A stretch of 64,000 nt of DNA from Acidobacteriota bacterium (GTDB taxonomy: Bacteria; Acidobacteriota; Blastocatellia; Pyrinomonadales; Pyrinomonadaceae), in the NCBI GenBank assembly GCA_023389035.1, contig JAEWFC010000030.1, positions 310,001 to 374,000 on the forward strand. The letters run 5' to 3'. This document shows, piece after piece, positions 34,948 through 43,865 of this stretch. Positions within the stretch are counted from its first letter, which is position 1; each line of letters begins with the position of its first letter. Below the pieces are notes generated by a model. That model was not told the origin of the DNA and did not search any database. It saw only the letters and a program-made list of their open reading frames with translations. Both the position numbers and the translations under genes were made by a program.

Positions 34948-34975
34948 AAACCGGGCTTGCCTAAGCAAACCCGGT
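34939..34975 (-). terminator. Intrinsic terminator pointing to the minus strand
   Basis: On the minus strand ACCGGGTTTGC pairs with GCAAGCCCGGT (11 bp, one G-T wobble) and is followed by TTTTTATTTT. On the plus strand the same site has a C-A mismatch and no T-tract. It therefore best ends a minus-strand transcript coming from 34980-35490, where no clear gene is seen. Confidence 0.7.
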
Positions 34976-35496
34976 CTCGTGCTATGAAAATCTTTTCCCG
35001 AAAGCTCTGAAAGGAAGGAAATGTGAGAGTTAGATCATTGTTCACCCTATTAAGTAGATATAGAGGCATTCCGGAATCAGATTTTCAAAGAACCAAAACT
35101 TTTATATGATTGGGAAAGGACCCGACTCAGTCTTCGTGCCCACACTCGAAGATTTCCCCCAAGCAATTCAGGCCCCTTCCCAAACTTGTCCGGGGTTGCC
35201 CCCAGGTCGACTCGGTTAAAGATCTAATGGAATTTTACCTGCCCATCGTCGATCCTTCAGTTGTCCCTACCGAGTCGGAAATCACCACTTCCGATGGTTC
35301 TTTTTTAAGCAACGCGTGTGCCAAAAAGTGGCAGAGCACGAGAAAGTGTTTAACCTGTTTTATTTGTTGCATTGGCACATACGGCCCATTCAGCCAAGTC
35401 GCGCGGCTGTAATAAATCGGTACGATCTGGGCCATGCGGCTTTGCATTGATTTGATGCACAATGAACTAATTCGAACTGATTGTTCGCTCTGAGTT
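34976..35496. other. Intergenic region without a supported gene; possible minus-strand RNA
   Basis: About 520 bases. Short frames exist on both strands (35110-35412 plus; 35235-35462 minus) but neither has a ribosome binding site, recognisable motif or clear codon pattern. The minus-strand terminator at 34939-34975 implies a transcript from this region, perhaps a small RNA. No known RNA family (6S, tmRNA, SRP, RNase P) was recognised. Confidence 0.4.
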
Positions 35497-35790
35497 ATGG
35501 TTTTGATAAGCGAAATGGAGTTTCAGCGAATATGTCTTGGGATCTCGTCTGACCGAGCTTCGATCATCCAGCATAATCCGATCGGAACGCCGCAAGAGAC
35601 GCTGTTGTGGATGCTTCTGGCCTGTCTTAACAGCTATTTGAGCCTGGAAGAAAGCGAGACGCCCTGTTTTACAGGTCGGCCTGATGAAAGTACATATAGG
35701 AACGCTGTAATTTTTGTATTGCGAGACCGCCGGGAAAACGGTTTTGACCCCGAACCCTATATCGATCAGCTACTTAGTGATGATAATTAA
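35497..35790 (+). CDS. Hypothetical protein of 97 aa upstream of an MBL hydrolase
   Basis: Protein of 97 aa with MEFQRICLGIS at the start and a C-terminal NGFDPEPYIDQLLSDDN. Helical, no signal peptide and no recognised family. Its stop overlaps the start of the MBL-fold gene by 11 bases, which supports expression and coupling. The start codon is uncertain: ATG at 35497, or the second Met at residue 7 (MEFQ). Confidence 0.6.
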   Translation: MVLISEMEFQRICLGISSDRASIIQHNPIGTPQETLLWMLLACLNSYLSLEESETPCFTGRPDESTYRNAVIFVLRDRRENGFDPEPYIDQLLSDDN

Positions 35791-36472
35791 GCAATTCGTC
35801 CTGTCAGCCTTTCAGCAGAACACACGCGTGGTCGCATGCCCCGAGACGCAAAAAGCGATCTGCATCGACCCCGGAGACCGCTCGCCTGAGATCGTCAAAT
35901 ACATTCGTGAAAACGGTTTCACGCTCCAGGCGATCACGCTAACCCACGGCCATCTGGACCATGTGGGAGGAACGTCCTATCTTCGCGCCCAGTTTCCCGA
36001 TTGTGATGTCATTTTGCATAAGGATGATGAGGGGCTTTATTATGGTCTTCCCCAACAGCCGCTCTTAATGGGCATTCCGCAGGGCCAGCTTGCAGTACTG
36101 GGCTTCGATTATGAGAAGCCGCCTGCATTGACCAGAAACTGGCAGGACGGCGAAACTTATGCGGTAGGGAATCTGCAATTCGACGTATCACATTGTCCCG
36201 GACACACGCCCGGTCACGTCGTACTAGCTGAAAAGGCGAATCAGCGAGTATTCGTCGGCGACTGCCTTTTTGCAGGCTCTGTCGGCCGTTCGGACCTGCC
36301 GGGCGGCAGCCACGAACAACTCATTCAATCGATCGAGGACCATATTCTCTCGCTTGGCGACGATTTTGTTGTATATTCCGGCCACGGCCCGGAGACCACC
36401 GTCGGGGCCGAACGCCAAACAAACCCCTTTCTTACGGGTGCGATGCGGCCGGCTCGCGGCCGATTTATTTAA
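35780..36472 (+). CDS. Metallo-beta-lactamase-fold hydrolase, glyoxalase II-like
   Basis: Predicted 230 aa from the ATG at 35780 (MIIKQFVLSAFQQNT). A longer frame from 35714 would overlap most of the previous gene's end. Zinc-binding motifs are THGHLDHVGG, CPGHTPGHVV, FVGDCLFAGSVGRSD and YSGHGPET, the YcbL/GloB-like subgroup. It probably hydrolyses a thioester such as an acylglutathione or bacillithiol analogue. Cytoplasmic; no signal peptide. In Gram-negative bacteria with bacillithiol, this would fit the bshA gene in the same window (inference). Confidence 0.88.
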   Translation: MIIKQFVLSAFQQNTRVVACPETQKAICIDPGDRSPEIVKYIRENGFTLQAITLTHGHLDHVGGTSYLRAQFPDCDVILHKDDEGLYYGLPQQPLLMGIPQGQLAVLGFDYEKPPALTRNWQDGETYAVGNLQFDVSHCPGHTPGHVVLAEKANQRVFVGDCLFAGSVGRSDLPGGSHEQLIQSIEDHILSLGDDFVVYSGHGPETTVGAERQTNPFLTGAMRPARGRFI

Positions 36473-36542
36473 CCCTGCAGAAACCGATCGCGGCTAAGCC
36501 GCGAACAACGTCTTGTGAACGATCAACTTCGGAGACTCAATT

Positions 36543-37448
36543 ATGAAGAAACTCTTTGCTCTAGCCATTATTAGTGCTTTCGCGACACCAGCTTTCGGAC
36601 ACGCAAACCTGATAAAGGGCCACGTACCGTCATCCGGCCAACAGTCTTTTCGAACCGAGAAGGTCGGCGGTAGCGTTCACGTCCTCTATGGATCGGGCGG
36701 CAATATCGGTATTTCGGTTGGTCCTGATGGGGTATTGATGATAGACACGCAGTTCGCAAACGTCGCGGATCAAGTAAAAGCAGAGCTTCGAAAGCTGGGA
36801 TCCGACAAACCTCGCTTTATTTTCAACACGCACTGGCATGGTGATCATACGGGCGGGAATGACATTTTCGGCGTCGATTCGATGATCATCGCACATGAGA
36901 ATGTCCGGAAACGAATGGAAGAGACGACGACATTTCGCGGCCAGGCCAGAAAACCTTCGGAAAAGGTAGCTCTTCCGATGATGACCTATGGTGCCGGAAT
37001 GTCGGTTTACTTCAACGGTGAACAGATAAAGGCGATCCATTTTCCCAAAGGCCATACCGACGGAGATACGATCCTATATTTCGTAAATTCCAACGTCGTT
37101 CACCTCGGTGATGATTTCTTCGCTGGCCGTTTTCCTTTTGTTGACCTCGAAAGCGGCGGGACAGTAGACGGGCTGATCAAGAACCTAAGCGACATGATCC
37201 AGATGATCCCGGCCGATGCGAAGATAATTCCCGGCCACGGAGCGGTTTCCACGCTCGCGGACCTTCGCGATTATCACCAAATGATCATCGAAACATCGTT
37301 GTTGGTCCGCCAGGGAATGGCTGCCGGTAAGACGCTGGACCAGCTAAAGACCGAAGGATTTCCGGCGAAATATGCGGAAGCCGGCTCCGGATTTATCAAG
37401 ACCCCGCAATGGGTCGAGGCGATCTATCGAAGCTACTCCGGCAAATGA
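36543..37448 (+). CDS. Secreted metallo-beta-lactamase-fold hydrolase
   Basis: Protein of 301 aa with a signal peptide ending PAFGH. The zinc motif is NTHWHGDHTGGND, with GHTDGDTI, HLGDDFF and IPGHGAV following. It resembles subclass-B-like MBL-fold hydrolases of unclear substrate; no claim of lactamase activity can be made. It is 70 bases downstream of the cytoplasmic MBL gene, and its stop overlaps the stop of the convergent membrane protein by 16 bases. Confidence 0.87.
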   Translation: MKKLFALAIISAFATPAFGHANLIKGHVPSSGQQSFRTEKVGGSVHVLYGSGGNIGISVGPDGVLMIDTQFANVADQVKAELRKLGSDKPRFIFNTHWHGDHTGGNDIFGVDSMIIAHENVRKRMEETTTFRGQARKPSEKVALPMMTYGAGMSVYFNGEQIKAIHFPKGHTDGDTILYFVNSNVVHLGDDFFAGRFPFVDLESGGTVDGLIKNLSDMIQMIPADAKIIPGHGAVSTLADLRDYHQMIIETSLLVRQGMAAGKTLDQLKTEGFPAKYAEAGSGFIKTPQWVEAIYRSYSGK

Positions 37449-39229
37449 TCGGCCGACTTAGGCGTTAGTGTGTATACCTTGAATAGTCCCGCGACGCGGC
37501 CGGTGTCGCGGGTGTACCATTTGTCGATATTGGCGAAATTCGGCTCTTCTGCAGCCGCTACCACTACGTAGGTGAGTTTTGGCGAATACGCCACAGCATC
37601 GTCCATTGTGTCGATAAAAGCCTGATATTTCGCGGTTTCTTCGACGATCTCGTCATCGGTGATGGGATGATTGACTCCTCCAAGCTGGGGCAACGCCCTG
37701 CCACCGCCAAAGATCGCGGCCGTCACCTCGAACCATTTGATCCGAAGAGCATTCTCGAGATCCGGGCCCGCAAAGCCCGAATAATAAAGGTGTCGATAAA
37801 ACTGCTGTTTGTTCTCAGATTCATCTATCATTCCGCCCGCGACAAGGTGCGGATTCCATAGGACGCGAACAGGAGCGACCGTAGGAATAAAGCTCCCGGC
37901 GATAGGATTTGGCGCCTGCACGGTAACCAGCTCCGGCGAAACGGCGGCCTCGTTCGCAATGATCTCGGCGACAGGAAATACGCCATCCCGCACGATCGCC
38001 ATTCCCGCGTTACGCTGTGATGCGTGAATGCCCTCCTGGATTCCCCAACCCGCTGCAAAGACTGCCAATCCCGCGATAACCCATCGGCCGATGCCCGCGG
38101 GCTGCATCTCAGGGAGCCGTGAACCTCGCACACCGAGCCACGCAATTATCATCACGCCAGCCAAAACGCAGTAGTTTGCGATAAAGATCTCGTAATGTAC
38201 CGGCTGCAGTGATCGTCCGGTGACCACCTGTTGATTGAGTACCGCCAGCGGCGTCAGGCAGAACGCATATCCAAGGATCGCGGCCCACGATCGTGCATCG
38301 ATGCGGCCTATAAAACCCATGATCGCCGCAGCAGCGATCGCCAGCAGGCCAACGATGACGGTCGGTGCAAAAACGTCCGGGGCGTGCGTTTCCGTTAGTA
38401 GCTGCACCTCGTCGGAGTTTCGTGACCGCATGTTCAGCATCAATAAGTACGGAACTATCGTCACAACGGCCACTGCGGCGATCGGGATGCCGTAGCCAAT
38501 TATCGCCCTACGGTCTTCGCTCCGCAGAATAAACGCAACAGCAAAGAAGCACGCCAACCATGCCGCCGCCGCGGTCCATAGATAGAAGTAGGAAAATACG
38601 AGCGTGGCAAACATCAGCCCTGCCGCCAGTGCGAAACTGCGTTTATTATTGGTCACAGCACGCCATACGGCCCAACACATCAGGAAGAAGATCGGGAAAG
38701 CGAAGCCGGGCTGATATCGCCTTAGGAACGGCAGATATTCGATCACGAGCCCGCCGTCCCACATATCTCGGAACGCACCCTCAAACGTCACCGCAGTGCC
38801 AAGACACAGTATTATCAAGGCGCCGGCACCCGACATCATTGGGTCGTCAGTTACCGACCGCAAGAGCACGAAGATCGCAAGTGCACTGAATATCGCTATT
38901 AAAGCCTGCAACAGGATAAAGGCCGAAGAGGTGTTTAGCCCCAGAAGTTTTGCCGGGATCGCGATGGAGTACGCGGGAATGAACTGCAGCGAAAAGATCG
39001 ACTCGTGTTCGTGAGACACGCCCATCATCGGGTCGTATTTTCGCGGTTTGCCGTTGATGAGGCCGTTAATATAACCCGAATACGCGACCTCATCGTAGTT
39101 TGATGCGGCGTAGGACCCGGCCCAGTGTTCGCCCCGCATCTGCCATAAGCTGATCTGGGGCACGAGTGCGATGAGGACCATCACCACCGCAGGGACGATC
39201 GCGAATATCCAAACGGCCTTGGATCTCAT
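37433..39229 (-). CDS. Large polytopic membrane protein, GT-C-like
   Basis: Predicted 598 aa from the ATG at 39229; a TTG four codons upstream is possible. About 10-12 transmembrane helices occupy the first 400 residues. A periplasmic loop just after helix 1 carries SNYDEVAYSGYINGL, an acidic pair like the catalytic loop of GT-C glycosyltransferases. The C-terminal 180 residues are soluble. It would act on lipid-phosphate sugar donors at the membrane. No motif identifies the sugar. Confidence 0.65.
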   Translation of the reverse strand: MRSKAVWIFAIVPAVVMVLIALVPQISLWQMRGEHWAGSYAASNYDEVAYSGYINGLINGKPRKYDPMMGVSHEHESIFSLQFIPAYSIAIPAKLLGLNTSSAFILLQALIAIFSALAIFVLLRSVTDDPMMSGAGALIILCLGTAVTFEGAFRDMWDGGLVIEYLPFLRRYQPGFAFPIFFLMCWAVWRAVTNNKRSFALAAGLMFATLVFSYFYLWTAAAAWLACFFAVAFILRSEDRRAIIGYGIPIAAVAVVTIVPYLLMLNMRSRNSDEVQLLTETHAPDVFAPTVIVGLLAIAAAAIMGFIGRIDARSWAAILGYAFCLTPLAVLNQQVVTGRSLQPVHYEIFIANYCVLAGVMIIAWLGVRGSRLPEMQPAGIGRWVIAGLAVFAAGWGIQEGIHASQRNAGMAIVRDGVFPVAEIIANEAAVSPELVTVQAPNPIAGSFIPTVAPVRVLWNPHLVAGGMIDESENKQQFYRHLYYSGFAGPDLENALRIKWFEVTAAIFGGGRALPQLGGVNHPITDDEIVEETAKYQAFIDTMDDAVAYSPKLTYVVVAAAEEPNFANIDKWYTRDTGRVAGLFKVYTLTPKSADHLPE

Positions 39230-39262
39230 ATAAGAGTGCAAACCGAGCGAAGAGGGTCAAAC

Positions 39263-39290
39263 GTAAAGGCCTGAGATCTCAGGCCTTTAC
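39263..39290. repeat. Perfect 28-bp palindrome between two genes
   Basis: GTAAAGGCCTGAGA is followed directly by its reverse complement. It lies between the aldolase stop (39313) and the GT-C gene start (39229), so it may end the aldolase transcript. No T-tract follows beyond the stem itself. Confidence 0.6.
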
Positions 39291-39312
39291 CGCGAAAACA
39301 TTTAACAATGGG

Positions 39313-40395
39313 CTAGGCGACAGATACTTCTCGCGAAAGGTACACGTCCTGGATGGCGTTCAGCAGCTCTACGCCTTCGTTCATCGGCCGCTGAAACGCC
39401 TTGCGGCCTGAGATCAAGCCCATGCCGCCGCCGCGTTTGTTGATGACGGCAGTGCGTACCGCGTCGGCGAGATCGCTTTGGCCCTTTGATTCGCCGCCTG
39501 AGTTGATCAGGCCGGCACGGCCCATGTAGCAGTTGGCAACCTGATAGCGAACCAGATCGATCGGGCTGTCGGACGTTAATTCGCTGTACACCTTAGGATT
39601 GGTCTTTCCGTAGCTGCTTTCGATATTAAGCGAATTGTAACCGCCGTTTCGTTCCGGAAGCTTTTGCTTGATAATGTCGGCCTGAATTGTGACACCGAGG
39701 TGATTTGCCTGGCCGGTCAGGTCCGCGGCGGTATGCATATCACCTTCCGAAGTCTTGAATTTCGAATTACGCAGGTAGCACCATAGTATGGTAGCCATTC
39801 CCAGCTCGTGAGCATAGGCAAATGCCTCAGCAACCTCGGTTATCTGGCGGGTCGCGTTCTCCGATCCGAAATAGATGGTCGCGCCGACGGCGATAGCGCC
39901 CATATCGCGGGCCTGCTCAACGGTGCCAAACATCACCTGGTCGAAGGCGTTCGGATACGTAAGAAGCTCGTTATGATTGATCTTTACGATAAACGGGATC
40001 TTGTGAGCATACTTTCTGGCGACCGAGCCGAGCACGCCGTACGTTGAGGCAACGCCGTTACAGCCGCCCTCGATCGCCAAACGCACGATGTTCTCAGGAT
40101 CGAAATACTGCGGATTTGGGGCAAAACTGGCACCTGCCGAATGCTCGATGCCCTGATCGACGGGGAGGATCGAAACGTAACCCGTTCCTGCAAGACGCCC
40201 GTGGCCGAACAAGCTTTGAAGCGAGCGGAGCACCGATGGGTTCCGGTCGGACTGCGAAACGACGCGGTCGACGAAGTCGCCTCCAGGCAAATGGATGTTC
40301 TCTTTGGGGATCGTTTTTGAAACGTGGCTTAATAAAGACTCGGCATCTGCCCCGAGCAATTCCTGGATCCGACTGTAAGCACCTGCTGCTGTCAT
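39313..40395 (-). CDS. Class I fructose-bisphosphate aldolase (DhnA/FbaB type)
   Basis: Protein of 360 aa of the DhnA family: YVSILPVDQGIEHSAGASF, GVASTYGVLG, FIVKINHNELL and ILWCYLRNSKFK with the putative Schiff-base lysine region, and NSGGESKGQSDL for phosphate binding. It cleaves fructose-1,6-bisphosphate in glycolysis. The length (360) is a little longer than E. coli FbaB because of an N-terminal extension of about 60 residues. Confidence 0.92.
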   Translation of the reverse strand: MTAAGAYSRIQELLGADAESLLSHVSKTIPKENIHLPGGDFVDRVVSQSDRNPSVLRSLQSLFGHGRLAGTGYVSILPVDQGIEHSAGASFAPNPQYFDPENIVRLAIEGGCNGVASTYGVLGSVARKYAHKIPFIVKINHNELLTYPNAFDQVMFGTVEQARDMGAIAVGATIYFGSENATRQITEVAEAFAYAHELGMATILWCYLRNSKFKTSEGDMHTAADLTGQANHLGVTIQADIIKQKLPERNGGYNSLNIESSYGKTNPKVYSELTSDSPIDLVRYQVANCYMGRAGLINSGGESKGQSDLADAVRTAVINKRGGGMGLISGRKAFQRPMNEGVELLNAIQDVYLSREVSVA

Positions 40396-40493
40396 AGATA
40401 CGCTCCTAAATGGTTATGATAAATTTCGTCTGAAATAAGTGAATAATGTGGGTGATTATAACACATTCAGGCAAGCACTCTGATCTATGGTGA

Positions 40494-41627
40494 TCAGCTG
40501 AATTCCTTGAACAGTTTTAGCAGCGCAGCTTCCTCAGGCTCGAGATCGGCCCCGATCTTCTTGATCCGCCGGCTCTTCCGCGGACGAAATTCGTCAATGG
40601 TCTTACCCTTTTCGTAGCTGGTGAGTACAGTCGGATGTATGTACGAGCTGCGGCAAACCGCCGGCGTGTTTCCTATTTCCTCCGCGACGCGCTTGACCGC
40701 AGCTACTACCTTTTTCTTGAGTTCGGTCTCGTCCTGCGGTAACCCTAGTTCCGCGAGGTTAACGGCTGCGAGCAGTGTTGCACCCCACGTTCTGAAGTCT
40801 TTTGCTGAGAAATCGGGTGCTGTAAGTTCCTTCAAGTAGGAATTAAGGTCGGAAGGTTTCAGCGGCCGCGGCTTCCCCGAGGCGTCGACGTAGTGAAACA
40901 GCTTCCTCGAGCTCCCGAGGTCTTTGAGCTCACGCATAACGGCGGCAAGCTCTTCGTCCACAAGGATCTTTTTATGCCGAATGTGGCTTTTACCGATGAA
41001 ATCAAAGACTAGCTTTCCGCCCCGGCCGACGTGCATGTGCTTGTTTTGCAGCGTCGTGATGCCATAGGTCTTGTAATGCTTGACGCTTTTCTCGGTCCCA
41101 ACGCGGAAATACAGGGAATTGATCAGCCGCAGCATTATCGCGAGCACCTTTTCCCGCGGGAAACCCTCTAGCTGGATGTGCTCGTTTGTGATGTGCCTCA
41201 TTTGAGGCAGGTGCTCGGCAAACTTCTCGATCTTTTGGAACTTGGCCCGCTGCTGTTTTTCGGTGAACTTCGGGTGGTATCGATATTGAATACGGCCAGT
41301 CGTGTCGATGCCAACTACCTGCAGCTTACTGCCGGGACGCGGTGAGATACGAACGTGACGCCATGCCGGCGGGATCACCAGCGATCGGATCCGCTCGAGT
41401 TGCGCCTCGTCCTTGATCTGGGTTCCGCCGGCGTCAAAGTATCGGAAGCCGCTTTTCATCGTACCTTTGCGTTCCCACCATTTCTTACGGCCGCCGCGAA
41501 GGATCATTGCTTTAGCTTTGGCCAGATCAAACACCAACCCACTGTTCTTTTTTGCCACGAGACTATGATGCAAAGCGGCGCCGCAAATAGTCAATTCATG
41601 CCGCTCTGGGCGTTGAATCTGCGGCAT
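40494..41627 (-). CDS. DNA topoisomerase IB (poxvirus-like)
   Basis: Predicted 377 aa from the ATG at 41627. GTG codons at 41669 and near residue 24 are alternatives; none has a clear ribosome binding site. The family core is present: SLVIPPAWRHVRISPRPGSK, YRYHPKF, FRVGTEKSVKHYKTYG, and the C-terminal CRSSYIHPTVL with the catalytic tyrosine. It relaxes supercoils through a 3-prime phosphotyrosine link. Found sporadically in bacteria. Confidence 0.9.
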   Translation of the reverse strand: MPQIQRPERHELTICGAALHHSLVAKKNSGLVFDLAKAKAMILRGGRKKWWERKGTMKSGFRYFDAGGTQIKDEAQLERIRSLVIPPAWRHVRISPRPGSKLQVVGIDTTGRIQYRYHPKFTEKQQRAKFQKIEKFAEHLPQMRHITNEHIQLEGFPREKVLAIMLRLINSLYFRVGTEKSVKHYKTYGITTLQNKHMHVGRGGKLVFDFIGKSHIRHKKILVDEELAAVMRELKDLGSSRKLFHYVDASGKPRPLKPSDLNSYLKELTAPDFSAKDFRTWGATLLAAVNLAELGLPQDETELKKKVVAAVKRVAEEIGNTPAVCRSSYIHPTVLTSYEKGKTIDEFRPRKSRRIKKIGADLEPEEAALLKLFKEFS

Positions 41628-41807
41628 ACTGGATCGAGCAGTTGAAGGCGAAAAAGTGGAATTTCGCACAAAATCATTGATTTCCCGATAAAAACTCGTA
41701 TAAACTTCTCGAGACTATCTCAATCAACCGATTCCACCCTTCGGTTTTTCCGAGAGCTCGTTCACCCGTAGGCTTCCATGCCGCTAAAAGAAATTTCGAG
41801 GTTTTAA

Positions 41808-43823
41808 ATGAAAATTGATCTAATTCGACGGTTACCGTCCTGTGTGTCGGCACTTTTGGTGTGCCTGCTTTTCACCGCCGCTGTCTCTGCCCAGTATAAG
41901 GACTGGAGGCCGGTCTCTCCCGAGGATGTCGCGTCAAAAACGCCAGTCGTTGAGCCGGACGCGGATGCTGAGGCAATGTTCTGGGAAATGCGGATAGACG
42001 ACAGTTCGTCAGACGACCTCGATATGTGGCACTACGTCCGCGTAAAGATCTTTACCGAACGCGGCCGCGAAAAATACAGCAAGTTCGATATTCCCTACCT
42101 CAAGGGAACGAAGATCAAGGACCTTGCAGCTCGCGTGATAAAGACCGACGGCAGCACGGTGGACATTGGTTCAAAAGATATATTCGACCGGGAGATCGTC
42201 CGTGCGAGCGGAGTAAAGATGATGGCAAAGTCGTTCGCGGTGCCGAATATCGAGCCCGGCGTGATCGTAGAATACAAGTATAAAGAAGCTCAGGATGACG
42301 CCGGAGCTTCGGGAATGCGGTTCCCGCTGCAGCGGGACATTCCGGTAAGGCTGCTGTCTTATTATTACAAGCCGTACCAGAAAGAGCCTCAGTATCAGGC
42401 TTATAACACCAAGGATTTCAAGTTCATTAAAGATCAGAAGGGTTTTTTCCTCGGTGAGATCAGGAATGTCGCGGCGTTCAAGGAAGAGCCGCGTATGCCG
42501 CCCGAGGACCAGGTCCGGCCGTGGCTGCTTCTCACGTCATCACGGCTTCAGATAACGAGTGCTTCAGCATACTCGATCTCGTTCGTCGTAAAGGACCCGA
42601 GCAATCCTCAGAGCTATTGGGCGGCGGTTGCGAGCGAACGCGGACAAACTGTCAAATGGCTGACGAAGAAAGACAAGAAGATAAAGACTGCGGCGGAAGA
42701 GATAACCGCCGGGGCGACCACCCAGGAAGAAAAGCTTCGAAAGCTTTATGATTTCGCGCAGCGGCAGATACACAACGTAACATACGACCCGAAGATCACA
42801 GAGGAACAGCGCCGCAAACTGCCGGCTGTAAAAAATATCGCGGACATCCTCGAACGTAAACAGGCACCGAACCCAAGCCACGTAAACTGGCTTTTCGCTT
42901 CGCTCGCGAACGCTTTGGGGATCGAGGTTCGGCTCGCATATTCAGGCAGCCGTAACCAGATGTTCTTTAATCCGAACATGACAAACGAGCGCTTGATATT
43001 CCCCGCTGGCGTGGCCGTCATGGAAAATGGCAAACCGAGAATATACAATCCCGCCCAACCATTCCTGACCTTCGGCACTCAGCCGTGGTATCAGGAAGAT
43101 TCTTACACTCTGCTTGTGGGGGTCGATAATTATATGTGGGCCGAAAGCCCCTCGCTTAAGCACGACGACAATAGGTCGAAACGCACCGGCAAATTCAAGC
43201 TTACTGAAGATGGCACCCTTGAAGGCGACGTGATAGTCGAGATGACGGGCCAACCGGCCTTCGCTTTTCGCCAAAGCTATTGGGATGAAACGCCTGAAAA
43301 GCAGACCGAATCGATCATCGACACTGTTAAGGGCCGGATGAGTACGGCTGAAGTAACTTCGGTTTCGGTCGAAAATATGAACGACCCGTCGAAACCGCTC
43401 ATCCATCGCTATAAGATCAAGGTTCCGAACTACGCACAGAAGACCGGGAAGCGGCTGTTTATTCAGCCCAGCGTCTTCCAGCACGGGCCGTCAGCAATGT
43501 TTTCGAGCGCATCACGAAAGTACGACATTTTCTTCCGTTATCCGTGGTCGGAGGCCGACTCGATCGAGATCCAGCTGCCCAGCGGCTTTGAGCTCGACAG
43601 TGCCGACGCACCGGCACCCTTCAGCGATCCTAACAAGATCAGCTCGCTGAAGGTCGATCTAAAGCTCGATAAGTCTCGGAACGCCTTGCTAATGGATCGC
43701 CAATTTTACTTCGGAGCGAACGGAAACATTCTCTTCGCCGTGAAAACCTACGAGCCGCTCAAGAATGTGTTTGACGAGTTCCATAAATCCGATTCCCACA
43801 CGATCACCCTTAGGCAAAACTAG
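41808..43823 (+). CDS. DUF3857 protein with degenerate transglutaminase-like domain
   Basis: Protein of 671 aa. The signal peptide ends AAVSAQ. Residues 40-210 form the DUF3857 beta-sandwich. A transglutaminase-like domain follows at about 290-380, but where the paralogue at 43866 has GDCKDK this protein has PSHVNW (Ser357-Asn360), so the catalytic cysteine is missing. The rest is beta-rich. It stands before its active-looking paralogue with a 42-bp gap. Such proteins are periplasmic; the role is unknown. Confidence 0.85.
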   Translation: MKIDLIRRLPSCVSALLVCLLFTAAVSAQYKDWRPVSPEDVASKTPVVEPDADAEAMFWEMRIDDSSSDDLDMWHYVRVKIFTERGREKYSKFDIPYLKGTKIKDLAARVIKTDGSTVDIGSKDIFDREIVRASGVKMMAKSFAVPNIEPGVIVEYKYKEAQDDAGASGMRFPLQRDIPVRLLSYYYKPYQKEPQYQAYNTKDFKFIKDQKGFFLGEIRNVAAFKEEPRMPPEDQVRPWLLLTSSRLQITSASAYSISFVVKDPSNPQSYWAAVASERGQTVKWLTKKDKKIKTAAEEITAGATTQEEKLRKLYDFAQRQIHNVTYDPKITEEQRRKLPAVKNIADILERKQAPNPSHVNWLFASLANALGIEVRLAYSGSRNQMFFNPNMTNERLIFPAGVAVMENGKPRIYNPAQPFLTFGTQPWYQEDSYTLLVGVDNYMWAESPSLKHDDNRSKRTGKFKLTEDGTLEGDVIVEMTGQPAFAFRQSYWDETPEKQTESIIDTVKGRMSTAEVTSVSVENMNDPSKPLIHRYKIKVPNYAQKTGKRLFIQPSVFQHGPSAMFSSASRKYDIFFRYPWSEADSIEIQLPSGFELDSADAPAPFSDPNKISSLKVDLKLDKSRNALLMDRQFYFGANGNILFAVKTYEPLKNVFDEFHKSDSHTITLRQN

Positions 43824-43865
43824 GCTGTGAGCGTAATCCGTTGTGTTTGCTTGAGGAGGTACATG

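Noticed and set aside
35110..35412. Plus-strand frame of 100 aa
   Set aside because: Cys-rich without pattern, no ribosome binding site, and it overlaps a minus-strand frame of similar weakness.
36543..37448. Beta-lactamase function for the secreted MBL protein
   Set aside because: Zinc motifs are general to the fold; nothing shows activity on beta-lactams.
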